Part shown: positions 1-8,026 of the stretch, piece by piece | Layout of the letters: each line of letters starts with the position of its first letter | Numbering within the stretch: position 1 is the first letter of the stretch | NCBI RefSeq assembly: GCF_045635475.1 | Contig: NZ_JBJGXI010000037.1 | Coordinates: forward strand, 1 to 54,934 | DNA from: JBJGXI01 sp045635475 | GTDB lineage: Bacteria; Bacillota; Bacilli; Bacillales; Amphibacillaceae | Reading direction: 5' to 3' | DNA: 54,934 nt | Made by a program: the position numbers and the translations under genes | Notes under the pieces: generated by a model | What the model was told of the DNA's origin: nothing | Seen by the model: the letters and a program-made list of their open reading frames with translations, nothing else | Database searches by the model: none

Positions 1-136
1 ATTAAACAACTTAATGCTAGTTCTATCCCAGTAGTATCAACATGTGTATAAGTAATCAATTATTAATTATTTGTATGTAGAAAAAAATATTTCGGATGGG
101 CAGTTTGCTTATATATGAGGAAAGAATAGACAGAAA

Positions 137-163
137 AAAAGGAAGGGCCACTGCCTTCCTTTT
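137..163 (-). terminator. Terminator of the gbsR-like gene
   Basis: Perfect 10-bp stem (137-146 with 154-163), 7-nt loop, followed on the minus strand by a T-run. It sits just after the minus-strand stop codon at 180-182. Positions 1-136 show no gene. Confidence 0.85.
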
Positions 164-179
164 GCTGTCTATCATTTTT

Positions 180-680
180 CTAAGTGGATTTTTTCGGTTT
201 AATTTCTGTGAAGGCTTCTTGTATCAATTGATGGAACGCTATCATTTTCTTTAGTCGTCCGAATAATTCGTCCACTTCTTCTTTGGAGTCTTTTTCATTG
301 AAAGTACTTTCTTCTAAAATTGACTCGATCTCTTCAAGTGAATTTTTTTGACGATTTGCGGCATCTAGCCATTTATGAATAAAAGCATTCATGAATTTCT
401 TGTACAAATTCTCATCGGCTCGATATAAATCTTTACGCTCGCCTTTTTTCCAAACTCGTTCGACAAGATTTAACTCTAATAGACTTCGAATACCAGTACT
501 GATTGAAGTTTTACTTTTGCCTAGTGCTTCACTCATTTGATCTAAAGTCATCGGTTCTCCTTCTATATAAAGAATAGCGAAAAGCCTTGCTTCGGAAGAA
601 TTTAAATCAAACATTTCTACAGTTTTTGCAAATTCTGAAATAATCAATTGGTTAATATGGTCTAATTGGTTTTCAGACAT
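180..680 (-). CDS. gbsR: GbsR/MarR-like winged-helix repressor of betaine uptake
   Basis: Predicted 166-residue DNA-binding protein. Residues about 20-90 form a winged helix of the GbsR/MarR class, including an LSxALGKSKTSIS-type recognition helix near residues 49-62, and a helical C-terminal half is suited to dimerisation. It is transcribed away from the opuA operon across a 344-bp gap. In B. subtilis GbsR is a choline-responsive repressor of opuB and gbsAB; the neighbour here is opuA, so this protein more likely behaves like the OpuA-linked OpuAR subgroup (inference). The start at 680 has a strong GGGAGG ribosome site at 684-692. Slightly shorter than B. subtilis GbsR. Confidence 0.8.
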   Translation of the reverse strand: MSENQLDHINQLIISEFAKTVEMFDLNSSEARLFAILYIEGEPMTLDQMSEALGKSKTSISTGIRSLLELNLVERVWKKGERKDLYRADENLYKKFMNAFIHKWLDAANRQKNSLEEIESILEESTFNEKDSKEEVDELFGRLKKMIAFHQLIQEAFTEIKPKKST

Positions 681-810
681 GGAATTCCTCCCTCAAACCG
701 CCCTTAACTAAAGCCTACACTAATTAAAGAAAGATTGGAAATTAGATAGATTAGAGTAATCAAGAGGAAATAGGAGTAATTTAAAGATAAAGTGATATAA
801 AGTTCGTACA

Positions 811-823
811 ATACAAACTGTAT
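811..823. promoter_or_regulatory. Possible GbsR operator (small palindrome)
   Basis: An ATACA-aac-TGTAT inverted repeat lies about 35 bp upstream of the predicted opuA -35 box, in the divergent gap. It is a reasonable candidate operator for the neighbouring repressor, but it is short and single, so this is inference. The rest of 681-1024 is AT-rich with no ORF. Confidence 0.3.
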
Positions 824-857
824 GAAAAATTTAAACAAAACTAATCGTTTTTATCGT

Positions 858-887
858 TTGAACTTTATGATCAAAAGAGTATATAGT
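858..887 (+). promoter_or_regulatory. Predicted sigma-A promoter of opuA
   Basis: TTGAAC (858-863) and TATAGT (882-887) with an 18-bp spacer; an overlapping TATATA gives 16 bp. The leader to the opuAA start would be about 130 nt. Confidence 0.5.
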
Positions 888-1024
888 ATTAGAGGTAGAT
901 GATTTGTCCGATATCACATACATTTTGAATTTATGAATTGATAAATATTATTTTGGTGTTTAGCTATAATAACAAAAAGGTATGGATAGATGTTTTACAG
1001 TTAAGAAAGAAAGAGGTGTATGTA

Positions 1025-2224
1025 TTGCCGATCATAAAAGTTGAAAATTTATCTAAAGTTTTCGGTAAGAATGTAAATGATGCTCTCGCTTTATTAGACG
1101 AGGGAAGAACAAAGGATGAAATTTTAAAAGAAACAGGCTGTACAGTAGGGGTTAACCGCGCTTCCTTTGAAGTAGAAGAAGGTGAAGTCTTTGTAATAAT
1201 GGGATTATCGGGTAGTGGTAAATCTACATTAGTCCGCCTGATTAACAGGTTAATCGAACCAACTGAAGGTAGTGTGTTTGTTGATGGTGAGAATTTAGCA
1301 AAGATGGACAAACAAAATCTTCGTCGTGTCCGCCGTCAAAAATTAAGTATGGTGTTTCAGCGTTTTGCACTATTTCCACACCGTACAATCCTAGAAAATG
1401 CTGAGTTTGGCTTGGAAATACAAGGGATTGAACAGGAGCAAAGAAGTAAAAAGGCTAAAGAATCACTAGAATTAGTCGGTTTAGGGAATTATATTCATCA
1501 ATATCCTTCGCAATTATCGGGCGGAATGCAGCAACGTGTTGGATTAGCACGAGCGTTGGCTAATGACCCGGAAGTTCTTTTAATGGATGAAGCATTCTCG
1601 GCATTAGATCCGTTGATCCGTAAAGATATGCAGGACGAATTATTAGAATTACAAGAAAGCATGAAAAAGACAATTATCTTTATTACACATGATTTGGATG
1701 AAGCACTCCGCATTGGTGATAGGATTGCATTAATGAAAGATGGTAATATCGTTCAAATCGGTACACCAGAAGATATTCTCGTTAATCCTGCTAATGATTA
1801 TGTAGAGAAGTTCGTTGAGGATGTGGATCGTTCTAAGGTACTTACTGCTGAAAACATTATGAAACGTCCAGAAACAATAAATGTAGAGAAGCATGGTCCA
1901 AGAGTTGCATTAGAACGAATGAAAGAAGAAGGATTGTCCAGTATCTATGTAACAGATGGTAAGCGAAACTTAAAAGGTTACGTTACAGCTGATGATGCTT
2001 CCGAAGCTCGTAAAAATGAAATACGTGATATTAATCAAATTTTAAAAACAGATGTACCAACAGTGACAAAGGATACTTCGATGCATGATATTTTCGAAGT
2101 AATACACAATTCACCAGTCCCTATTGCTGTTGTAGAGGACGGCAAGTTATTAGGAATTATTGTTCGAGGCGCAGTAATAGCTGCCTTAGCAGGTGAAGGT
2201 GAGGTGAATATAGAAAATGCTTAA
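1025..2224 (+). CDS. opuAA: Glycine betaine ABC importer ATPase OpuAA
   Basis: ATP-hydrolysing subunit of the OpuA-type osmoprotectant importer, acting at the inner face of the membrane. Walker A GLSGSGKS is at residues 60-67, followed by the LSGGMQQR signature and Walker B with LLMDEAF. The C-terminal 120 residues hold two CBS domains, typical of OpuAA/ProV and implicated in ionic-strength sensing in this family. The longest frame begins at 938, but I choose TTG at 1025: an AGAGGTG ribosome site lies 6 nt upstream, and the family N-terminus (IIKVENLSKVFG) begins right there. That gives 399 residues. It overlaps opuAB by 8 nt, implying coupled translation. Confidence 0.93.
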   Translation: MPIIKVENLSKVFGKNVNDALALLDEGRTKDEILKETGCTVGVNRASFEVEEGEVFVIMGLSGSGKSTLVRLINRLIEPTEGSVFVDGENLAKMDKQNLRRVRRQKLSMVFQRFALFPHRTILENAEFGLEIQGIEQEQRSKKAKESLELVGLGNYIHQYPSQLSGGMQQRVGLARALANDPEVLLMDEAFSALDPLIRKDMQDELLELQESMKKTIIFITHDLDEALRIGDRIALMKDGNIVQIGTPEDILVNPANDYVEKFVEDVDRSKVLTAENIMKRPETINVEKHGPRVALERMKEEGLSSIYVTDGKRNLKGYVTADDASEARKNEIRDINQILKTDVPTVTKDTSMHDIFEVIHNSPVPIAVVEDGKLLGIIVRGAVIAALAGEGEVNIENA

Positions 2225-3086
2225 TTCTATTACAAATTTCCTAAATGCAATTCTTGATTTTATTCCGGAGATACCGCTTGCTACTTGGGTAAATGACTTT
2301 ACCGACTGGCTTCAAGATACATTTGCTTTTTTCTTTGATCCGATAAAAAACCAGTTTGGTGACTTTATGGACTGGACAGCAGAAATGCTCGCTGAAATTC
2401 CAGCGCTTATTCTTATTATAATTGTCGCTGTTCTTGCATTTTTTATAAGTGGAAAACGTATTGGATTACCAATATTCTCTATTATCGGATTGTGGTTTAT
2501 TTATAACCAAGGATTGTGGGAAGATTTAATGTTTACCTTCTCATTAGTATTGGTATCCAGTATTTTATCGGTGATTATTGGGGTTCCAGTCGGGATTCTA
2601 ATGTCTAAGAGTAAGCTTGCCGAAAGTATCATTACTCCTATACTGGACTTCATGCAGACGATGCCAGCTTTCGTATACTTATTACCAGCTGTTTTGTTCC
2701 TTGGTATCGGGATGGTTCCAGGTATCTTTGCATCGTTAATCTTTGCCACACCGCCAACCGTTCGTTTTACGAATTTAGGTATCAGGCAAGTATCTAAGGA
2801 GCTTGTTGAAGCTTCGGATGCTTTTGGTAGTACTGGATCACAAAAGCTTTTCAAAGTAGAATTACCAATGGCCAAAAGTACCATTATGGCCGGTATTAAC
2901 CAGACAGTAATGTTATCTCTATCGATGGTTGTTATCGCATCGATGATTGGTGCACCTGGTTTAGGAAGAGAAGTATTGTCAGCATTGCAAAGAGCAACAG
3001 TAGGACCAGGATTTGTTGCAGGTATGGGTATCGTAATTCTGGCTATAATTATAGATAGATTCACACAAAATATAAACAAGAAGTAA
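2217..3086 (+). CDS. opuAB: Glycine betaine importer permease OpuAB
   Basis: Integral membrane permease of 289 residues with a short N-terminal extension rich in Trp and Phe, then several hydrophobic spans. The binding-protein-dependent transport signature is in the region around TPPTVRFTNLGIRQV and EASDAFGSTGSQKLFKVELP (residues about 180-220), the EAA loop that contacts the ATPase. Its start overlaps the end of opuAA. Downstream, an ACTTTTCA/TGAAAAGT stem-loop (3106-3124) separates it from opuAC; such hairpins can give differential mRNA stability, which would suit the higher amounts of binding protein needed (inference). Confidence 0.93.
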   Translation: MLNSITNFLNAILDFIPEIPLATWVNDFTDWLQDTFAFFFDPIKNQFGDFMDWTAEMLAEIPALILIIIVAVLAFFISGKRIGLPIFSIIGLWFIYNQGLWEDLMFTFSLVLVSSILSVIIGVPVGILMSKSKLAESIITPILDFMQTMPAFVYLLPAVLFLGIGMVPGIFASLIFATPPTVRFTNLGIRQVSKELVEASDAFGSTGSQKLFKVELPMAKSTIMAGINQTVMLSLSMVVIASMIGAPGLGREVLSALQRATVGPGFVAGMGIVILAIIIDRFTQNINKK

Positions 3087-3167
3087 TATTTAATGATTGT
3101 TGGATACTTTTCATAGTGAAAAGTTGACCATATATATTTAAAAATATGAGGGGAGTTTTTTAGTATT

Positions 3168-4034
3168 ATGTTTAAACTTAGTTGGAAACATTTAGGCTTA
3201 GCTGCCGTATTGGTATTATCACTAGCACTTGCTGCTTGTGGTGGTGGTGATGAAACACAGGAACTTGAATTGGTTTACGTTGAGTGGGATTCTGAGGTTG
3301 CTTCCACGCACGTAATTGGAAATGTATTAGAGTCACAAGGCTTTGATGTAGAATTAACACCAATTGATAACACTGCAATGTGGCAGGCTGTTGCTGATGG
3401 TGAAGCAGATGGTATGGTAGCTGCTTGGTTACCTGGTACACACGCTTCTCAATATGAGCAATTTAGTGGGGACGTTGTTGAATTAGGACCAAACCTTGAA
3501 GGTGCAAAAATTGGTTTAGTCGTACCTACTTATGTAGAAGCGACTACTATTGGAGATCTTGCTGATTATTCAGAAGAATTCGATAGCACAATTACTGGTA
3601 TCGAAGCAGGTTCTGGTGTTGTCGGAGCTGCTGAACAAGCACTAACTGATTACAGCTTAGATGGATGGGAAGTACAAACATCTTCTAGTGGTGCAATGGC
3701 TACTGCATTAGGTGAAGCAATTGATAACGAAGAACCAATTGTTGTTACAGGTTGGACACCACACTGGAAATTCGCTAAATATGATCTTAAGTATTTAGAA
3801 GATCCTGAAGGTACATTTGGTGGAGCTGAAACTATTGAAACAATGGTGCGCGAAGGACTAGAAGAAGATAGCCCAGACGCGTATACTATTCTTGATCAGT
3901 TCAACTGGACACCTGCTGATATGGAATCTGTAATGCTTGATATTTCTAATGGAGCTACTCCAGAAGAAGCAGCAGCAACTTGGGTAGAAGCAAACCAAGA
4001 TAAAGTAGATGAATGGATTGCTGGTGTAGAATAA
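3168..4034 (+). CDS. opuAC: Glycine betaine-binding lipoprotein OpuAC
   Basis: Extracellular substrate-binding lipoprotein of 288 residues. The N-terminus has a hydrophobic signal ending in a lipobox LAAC with the lipidated Cys at residue 24, followed by a flexible Gly-rich linker. The rest fits the OpuAC family, with Trp residues (such as in VEWDSE, TAMWQA, AAWLPG and GWTPHWKF) that build the aromatic cage for quaternary ammonium groups. A GGGGAG ribosome site lies upstream and a strong terminator follows, so it closes the operon. Ligand preference between glycine betaine and proline betaine cannot be read from sequence alone. Confidence 0.93.
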   Translation: MFKLSWKHLGLAAVLVLSLALAACGGGDETQELELVYVEWDSEVASTHVIGNVLESQGFDVELTPIDNTAMWQAVADGEADGMVAAWLPGTHASQYEQFSGDVVELGPNLEGAKIGLVVPTYVEATTIGDLADYSEEFDSTITGIEAGSGVVGAAEQALTDYSLDGWEVQTSSSGAMATALGEAIDNEEPIVVTGWTPHWKFAKYDLKYLEDPEGTFGGAETIETMVREGLEEDSPDAYTILDQFNWTPADMESVMLDISNGATPEEAAATWVEANQDKVDEWIAGVE

Positions 4035-4042
4035 TAAAGATT

Positions 4043-4080
4043 AGAAACGACTTGCCTCCGGGCAGGTCGTTTCTTTTTTA
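4043..4080 (+). terminator. opuA operon terminator
   Basis: A 14-bp stem (4043-4056 with 4061-4074, one G-T pair), 4-nt loop, then TTTTTT. It begins eight bases after the opuAC stop. Confidence 0.93.
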
Positions 4081-4089
4081 TTACGGATA

Positions 4090-4432
4090 ATAGCTAAACT
4101 ACGTCGTAACGTAGTGCTCGTGATTTCCGCTCCAGGCAGTCACTTTCCGCGGGCACGGCTTCAGCTAACTCAGAAGCAAAGAGCGCTTCTGAGTGGATCT
4201 TCAGCTCGCGCTGTCCCGCAGGAGTCGAGTCGACTGCCTGGAGCTCCAATCACCCGACGTAAGGAGCAATCAGCTAACAGCGGAGGAAATGTCCTTCGAC
4301 TCCTGCGGGACTAGCGGCGTAAGTGAGACCCCGCAGCGCGAAGGCGCGAGGAGGCTCACTAGCCCCCCGCGGAAAGCGAAGGGCATTTCCGGAGCAGGTC
4401 AAGCACTCGCCAAACTACCACGGAGTTTACTT
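4090..4432. repeat. GC-rich two-hairpin repeat with inverted ends (copy A)
   Basis: An island of far higher GC than its surroundings, bounded by imperfect inverted ends (around TAGCTAAACTACG on the left; reverse complement around AAACTCCG on the right). Inside are two long hairpins in opposite orientation. Hairpin 1 has arms 4129-4141 and 4232-4244 (13 perfect pairs). Hairpin 2 has arms 4285-4298 and 4377-4390 (14 pairs with one G-T). Each encloses the shared core CTTTCCGCGGG ... CCCGCAGGAGTC. A relative lies at 30661-31019. Open frames across it are not convincing genes. Likely a non-autonomous element or structured RNA family; mechanism unknown. Confidence 0.75.
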
Positions 4433-4448
4433 CAATTCTTGATTAAAC

Positions 4449-4480
4449 AAAACCCCCAGCCATTAATGGCTGGGGGTTTT
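4449..4480. terminator. Terminator at the 3' end of yhaH
   Basis: A near-perfect palindrome, AAAACCCCCAGCCA/TGGCTGGGGGTTTT. It serves the minus-strand yhaH and could act on both strands. Confidence 0.92.
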
Positions 4481-4484
4481 AATT

Positions 4485-4844
4485 TTACCGTTCGCTTGTT
4501 TTGTCTTCTAATTCCTTCAAGCTTTTTTCAATTTGCTCTAAATATTTTTGGATGTTTTTTTGATGTGGTTCAATCGTTTGTTTCCAGCTTTCGATTGAAG
4601 TTATCATATCTGCAGTCAAATCTTTAACTAGCGCTGCGCCTTCTTTTGACGTTTGGGTGATCTGTTCTTTTAGCTGTGTACCTTGTAACTTTAATTTGTC
4701 TACCGTATGCAAGAAATCTTCACCTTTGGTCATTGCATCTTGTCTTAACTCTTTTCCAGATCTAGGGGTGCTTAGTAACGTAGCGGCTGCACTAATTGTC
4801 CCTCCGAACAAAAAACCGATGAGTAAGGATTTTCCATTTGCCAT
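4485..4844 (-). CDS. yhaH: YtxH-domain protein (YhaH-like)
   Basis: 119 residues with an N-terminal glycine/alanine-rich hydrophobic segment (GFLFGGTISAAATLL, residues 10-24) followed by the PRSGKELR motif typical of YtxH proteins, then a long charged helix likely to form coiled coil. In B. subtilis the similar YhaH is encoded beside hit and belongs to a group of general-stress proteins of unknown biochemical role. Here it also lies immediately downstream of hit on the same strand, but hit has its own terminator, so the two are probably separate units. The start at 4844 has an AAAGGAGTG-type ribosome site. Confidence 0.85.
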   Translation of the reverse strand: MANGKSLLIGFLFGGTISAAATLLSTPRSGKELRQDAMTKGEDFLHTVDKLKLQGTQLKEQITQTSKEGAALVKDLTADMITSIESWKQTIEPHQKNIQKYLEQIEKSLKELEDKTSER

Positions 4845-4948
4845 CGCTTACACTCCTTTCCTTCTTATTATACTATTTTCTCTAATATCATAGGGATAAA
4901 ACCTACAATATTTTAATAATTGACATATTATATTGTGTTTTTACAAAA

Positions 4949-4974
4949 AATCCCCAGATTAAAACCAGAGGATT
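4949..4974 (-). terminator. Weak hit terminator
   Basis: Seven-pair stem AATCCTC/GGGGATT on the minus strand followed by a T-run, immediately after the hit stop codon. Confidence 0.6.
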
Positions 4975-4980
4975 AAAAAT

Positions 4981-5409
4981 TTAACTTACTTTACTACTAA
5001 TGTCACCAGCGATTTGGTTTAATTCTTGCTGCGTATATTGATCGGTATTTGTTTTCCAAACCGCACCAAAACCGTCACCTTTCCCATAACGTGGGATTAA
5101 ATGAATATGTAAGTGGAAAACGGATTGTCCTGCAGGTTCCTCATTATTACTAATAATATTTAAACCGATTGGCTCGTATGCTTGCTTAATTGCATTTGCG
5201 ATTTTTGGTACGCGATCAAATAATTCTTTAGCAATCTCTGCAGGTGTTTCATAAATGTTTTTCGTATGTGTTTTAGGAATTAGTAGGGTGTGCCCTTTCG
5301 TCACCTGGCTTATATCTAGAAAAGCATACACATGCTCGTCCTCATAGATTTTAGCAGATGGAATTTCTCCTGAGATTATTTTACAAAATATGCAATCTGT
5401 CTGACTCAT
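4981..5409 (-). CDS. hit: HIT-family nucleotide hydrolase
   Basis: 142-residue histidine-triad protein, a cytosolic hydrolase acting on purine nucleoside phosphoramidates or related nucleotides. The HxHxH triad is at His99, His101 and His103 (HLHIHLIP), and Cys6/Cys9 in CIFC begin a zinc-binding site seen in Bacillus HIT proteins. The frame is open to 5484, but I start at 5409: an AAAGGAGTG site lies just upstream, and the conserved DCIFCKI begins five residues in. The extra upstream residues would lie across the predicted promoter. Divergent from ecsA, as in B. subtilis; the physiological substrate is unknown. Confidence 0.93.
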   Translation of the reverse strand: MSQTDCIFCKIISGEIPSAKIYEDEHVYAFLDISQVTKGHTLLIPKTHTKNIYETPAEIAKELFDRVPKIANAIKQAYEPIGLNIISNNEEPAGQSVFHLHIHLIPRYGKGDGFGAVWKTNTDQYTQQELNQIAGDISSKVS

Positions 5410-5443
5410 CCAATCACTCCTTTTAAATTCTTTCCTTATATTT

Positions 5444-5472
5444 ATTGTATAAATGAATAGGTATAGTGTAAA
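5444..5472 (-). promoter_or_regulatory. Predicted sigma-A promoter of hit
   Basis: On the minus strand, TTTACA (5467-5472) and TACAAT (5444-5449) are 17 bp apart, giving a leader of about 30 nt before the hit ATG. This also supports the 5409 start. Confidence 0.65.
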
Positions 5473-5485
5473 GGAATTAGACATA

Positions 5486-5843
5486 AAACAAACGGGTTAA
5501 TCCCGTAGCAGAAGAAAATCTGGAGATTTTTTTCTGCTGGGACAACCCGTTGTTTGAAGGAGAAGGAAGCATCTAATTGAACTTGTTTAGTGAACCAGGG
5601 GAGTGATTCTGTCTATTTCAAGTTGAATACCTTTCGTCAACACCTCATTTATAAAGTGGTTGCTTAGATAAACGAATAGGGTACATAGATGAATTGTCTT
5701 TCACCGACACCTCATTTCGTGGTTGTTCCACTAATTATGGTCGTGAAAATAAATCCTAACTCCTTCGATTCTATTGTGTCTCTTTCATCCAAAATCTATA
5801 CAAATGTAACCAACAATTTTTAAAAAAGTAGACAATAGTTCGA
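5486..5843 (-). ncRNA. Candidate ~355-nt non-coding RNA between hit and ecsA
   Basis: Minus-strand unit with a good promoter at one end (5850-5878) and a long terminator-like hairpin at the other (5491-5551), with T-rich sequence after it on this strand. No ORF longer than about 27 codons, and none with a ribosome site, lies between. It contains two related copies of CAACCAC-(n)-AAATGAGGTG-(n)-GAAAG (plus-strand 5631-5662 and 5698-5725), the first repeat flanked by a GTGG/CCAC hairpin. Also visible is AACTTG/CAAGTT pairing near the 3' part. I do not recognise it as 6S, tmRNA, RNase P RNA or a riboswitch. Expression is unproven. Confidence 0.5.
5491..5551 (-). terminator. Long compound hairpin terminating the candidate ncRNA
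   Basis: Stacked stems AACGGGTT/AACCCGTT, TCCC/GGGA and a 15-bp AGCAGAA...AATCT stem with a 2-nt loop. On the minus strand it is followed by GTTTGTTTT. It does not follow any annotated gene. Confidence 0.65.
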
Positions 5844-5849
5844 TCCAAT

Positions 5850-5878
5850 ATCATAATACTGATTTTATTTTATGCCAA
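5850..5878 (-). promoter_or_regulatory. Predicted sigma-A promoter driving the candidate ncRNA
   Basis: Minus strand TTGGCA (5873-5878) and TATGAT (5850-5855), exactly 17 bp apart, one mismatch from consensus in each box. Transcription would start near 5843. The remainder of the gap to ecsA (5879-6060) holds a TATAAT on the plus strand at 5975-5980 with no good -35, and GAATCAGTTAAC twice (5947 and 6015). Confidence 0.6.
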
Positions 5879-6060
5879 ACAAACAACAAGGTGTTGGCTC
5901 CAAACTATTTGATGTTGCAAAAGACTAATAAGGTAAATATAAAGCTGAATCAGTTAACGAAATACCTAAGTCATTATAATCTTTTGGCAAATCTAGGTTA
6001 AAAGTGATAAAATTTGAATCAGTTAACTGCGGAAGCATGATTAGGAGGGAGACAATAAAA

Positions 6061-6804
6061 TTGAATCCATTATTACATATTGAACACCTACAAGGTGGAT
6101 ATACACATAAAAATGTTTTGCACGGAATTTCTTTTGATATTAATCCAGGTGAAATTGTCGGTTTGATTGGTTTGAATGGTGCAGGCAAAAGCACAACAAT
6201 TAAACATATTATTGGTCTTATGCAAGCTAAGAAAGGCGAGATTTCAATTAAAGGAAAGACATTTCAAGAATCACCAGAATCGTATCGTAACCAATTTGCA
6301 TACATTCCGGAAATGCCATTGTTGTATGAAGAGCTTACTTTGTATGAACATCTACGCTTAACAGCTATGGCTTATAACATCCCAGAACAAGTTTTTAAAC
6401 AACGCTTGCAGCCATTGTTAAAGGAGTTTCGATTAGAAAAAAGACTAAAATGGTTTCCTACTCATTTTTCTAAAGGAATGCGGCAAAAGGTTATGATTAT
6501 GTGTGCCTTTCTTGTCGAGCCTCCGTTATACATAGTTGATGAGCCATTCGTTGGTTTGGACCCATTAGGAATTCAATCTTACCTTCAGTGGATGGATAGC
6601 ATGAAAGCAAAGGGAGCGGGTGTTTTAATGTCAACGCACATTCTAGCAACCGCAGAAAGATATTGTGATCGCTTTGTAATTTTGCATGACGGAAACATAC
6701 GCGCTTTAGGAACATTAGTTGAATTAAGACAACATTTCAATATGCCAGGTGCAACATTAGATGATTTATACATCCAATTAACGAGGGAAGATAGCCATGT
6801 TTAA
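6061..6804 (+). CDS. ecsA: ABC transporter ATPase EcsA
   Basis: Cytosolic ATPase of the EcsAB transporter, which in B. subtilis affects protein secretion, regulated intramembrane proteolysis and competence; the substrate is not firmly established. Walker A is GLNGAGKS at residues 37-44, the signature SKGMRQK near 142-148, Walker B with IVDEPFVGLDP, and the H-loop in STHILATAERYCD. The longest frame begins at 6004. I choose TTG at 6061, after AGGAGG at 6043-6048, because this yields 247 residues, the length of B. subtilis EcsA. The spacing of 12 nt is long, so ATG 6037 remains possible. It overlaps ecsB by 8 nt. Confidence 0.9.
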   Translation: MNPLLHIEHLQGGYTHKNVLHGISFDINPGEIVGLIGLNGAGKSTTIKHIIGLMQAKKGEISIKGKTFQESPESYRNQFAYIPEMPLLYEELTLYEHLRLTAMAYNIPEQVFKQRLQPLLKEFRLEKRLKWFPTHFSKGMRQKVMIMCAFLVEPPLYIVDEPFVGLDPLGIQSYLQWMDSMKAKGAGVLMSTHILATAERYCDRFVILHDGNIRALGTLVELRQHFNMPGATLDDLYIQLTREDSHV

Positions 6805-8011
6805 TGCAGGAGAGTTGTTTAGAAATCGTCTTTCTTCCCATTTTATAGAATTAAGTCGTTATTTGCGTTATATGTTTACCGGTCACTTTGTAATTGCTTT
6901 GTTATTTATCATTTCCGCAATGTCCTATTTTTATCAAGCATGGCTAGAGGAGCTTCCAGATGCTTTTCCTTCTGCATTCGTAATCGCAGTTGTGTTTGGT
7001 TTAACCGGCAGTTATAGCCCAATTAGAACGTTGCTCAAGGAACCGGATTTGGTATTTCTGCTGCCTGCTGAGCATAAAATGGGTACTTATTTTCGATATG
7101 CACTTGTTTACAGCTTTTGTACGCAGCTTTATATTGTACTGCTAGTAGGGGCTGCCTTAGCACCTTTGTACTTCGCAGCATTTCCACTGCAAACAACTAG
7201 AGAGTATTTTATGTTACTCTGTATTTTGCTCATATTTAAATTATGGAGTTTGTTAGCGAACTGGTGGGTTTCGAAGCTCAGACAAAACACTACGAGGTTG
7301 ATGGATCAAATAATACGACTATTACTGGCCATTACAGCTTTTTATTTTTTCTTGCAAACGGAAATGTTATTAGCGACGATCATAACAATAACGCTTTTTG
7401 GTTTAACAATATTCGACTGGTACTTAGCTAGTCAAAAAGCGGGTGTTGCGTGGGATGTATTAGTAGAAAACGATCGCAATAGTATGCGCGCCTTTTACCG
7501 CATTGCTAATCTATTCACTGATGTTCCACACTTGAAAAATGAGGTGAAAAAGCGTCACTGGTTAGTAAGATTGTTTGTAAGTGCTGTACCGTTCAAGCAG
7601 GAATATACATTTAATTATTTATATCGTATAACTACTGCCCGAAGCGGAGATTACCTGGGAATATACATGCGATTGTTGATCATTGGTGGGCTTTGTATTT
7701 ATTACGTTCCTAACTTTTGGATAAAAATTATTTTTAGCATCTTATTTATCTACCTAAGTGCTTTTCAATTGATGACGATGTGGCAGCATCATCGGACGAT
7801 TATATGGTTGGACATTTATCCGACTAAAATTGAGTGGCGAAAAAAAGCCTTAAAGACATGGTTGCTTCGATTAATGATCGTACAAGTATTTTTATTTGGC
7901 TTATTGTTTTTATTTTTAGGGAACGTATTAGGTTTAGTAATCGTATGGATTGGTGGAACGTTGTTTAGTCTTTCGTTTATTCAAGGCTATGTGGCGAGGA
8001 AAATGACATGA
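6797..8011 (+). CDS. ecsB: ABC transporter permease EcsB
   Basis: Membrane partner of EcsA, 404 residues, with hydrophobic stretches near residues 30-50, 55-75, 100-130, 165-200, 290-330 and 350-400 separated by basic loops. The N-terminal SRYLRYMFTGHF resembles the conserved start of EcsB proteins. The ATG lies inside the 3' end of ecsA, and its ribosome site is within the ecsA coding region, so translation is probably coupled. Position between ecsA and ecsC matches B. subtilis. Confidence 0.9.
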   Translation: MFNAGELFRNRLSSHFIELSRYLRYMFTGHFVIALLFIISAMSYFYQAWLEELPDAFPSAFVIAVVFGLTGSYSPIRTLLKEPDLVFLLPAEHKMGTYFRYALVYSFCTQLYIVLLVGAALAPLYFAAFPLQTTREYFMLLCILLIFKLWSLLANWWVSKLRQNTTRLMDQIIRLLLAITAFYFFLQTEMLLATIITITLFGLTIFDWYLASQKAGVAWDVLVENDRNSMRAFYRIANLFTDVPHLKNEVKKRHWLVRLFVSAVPFKQEYTFNYLYRITTARSGDYLGIYMRLLIIGGLCIYYVPNFWIKIIFSILFIYLSAFQLMTMWQHHRTIIWLDIYPTKIEWRKKALKTWLLRLMIVQVFLFGLLFLFLGNVLGLVIVWIGGTLFSLSFIQGYVARKMT

Positions 8012-8026
8012 AAAGGAGAGCCTTGA

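Noticed and set aside
4114..4627. Overlapping plus-strand ORFs of 66 and 144 codons
   Set aside because: They run across the GC-rich hairpin repeat, and the longer one continues into yhaH antisense; high GC removes stop codons. No ribosome site or family resemblance.
5700..5740. GTGGAAC-like motif on the minus strand resembling a T-box core
   Set aside because: The arms are a simple GTGG/CCAC palindrome, no specifier stem or correctly placed antiterminator is seen, and the downstream gene hit is not an amino-acid gene.
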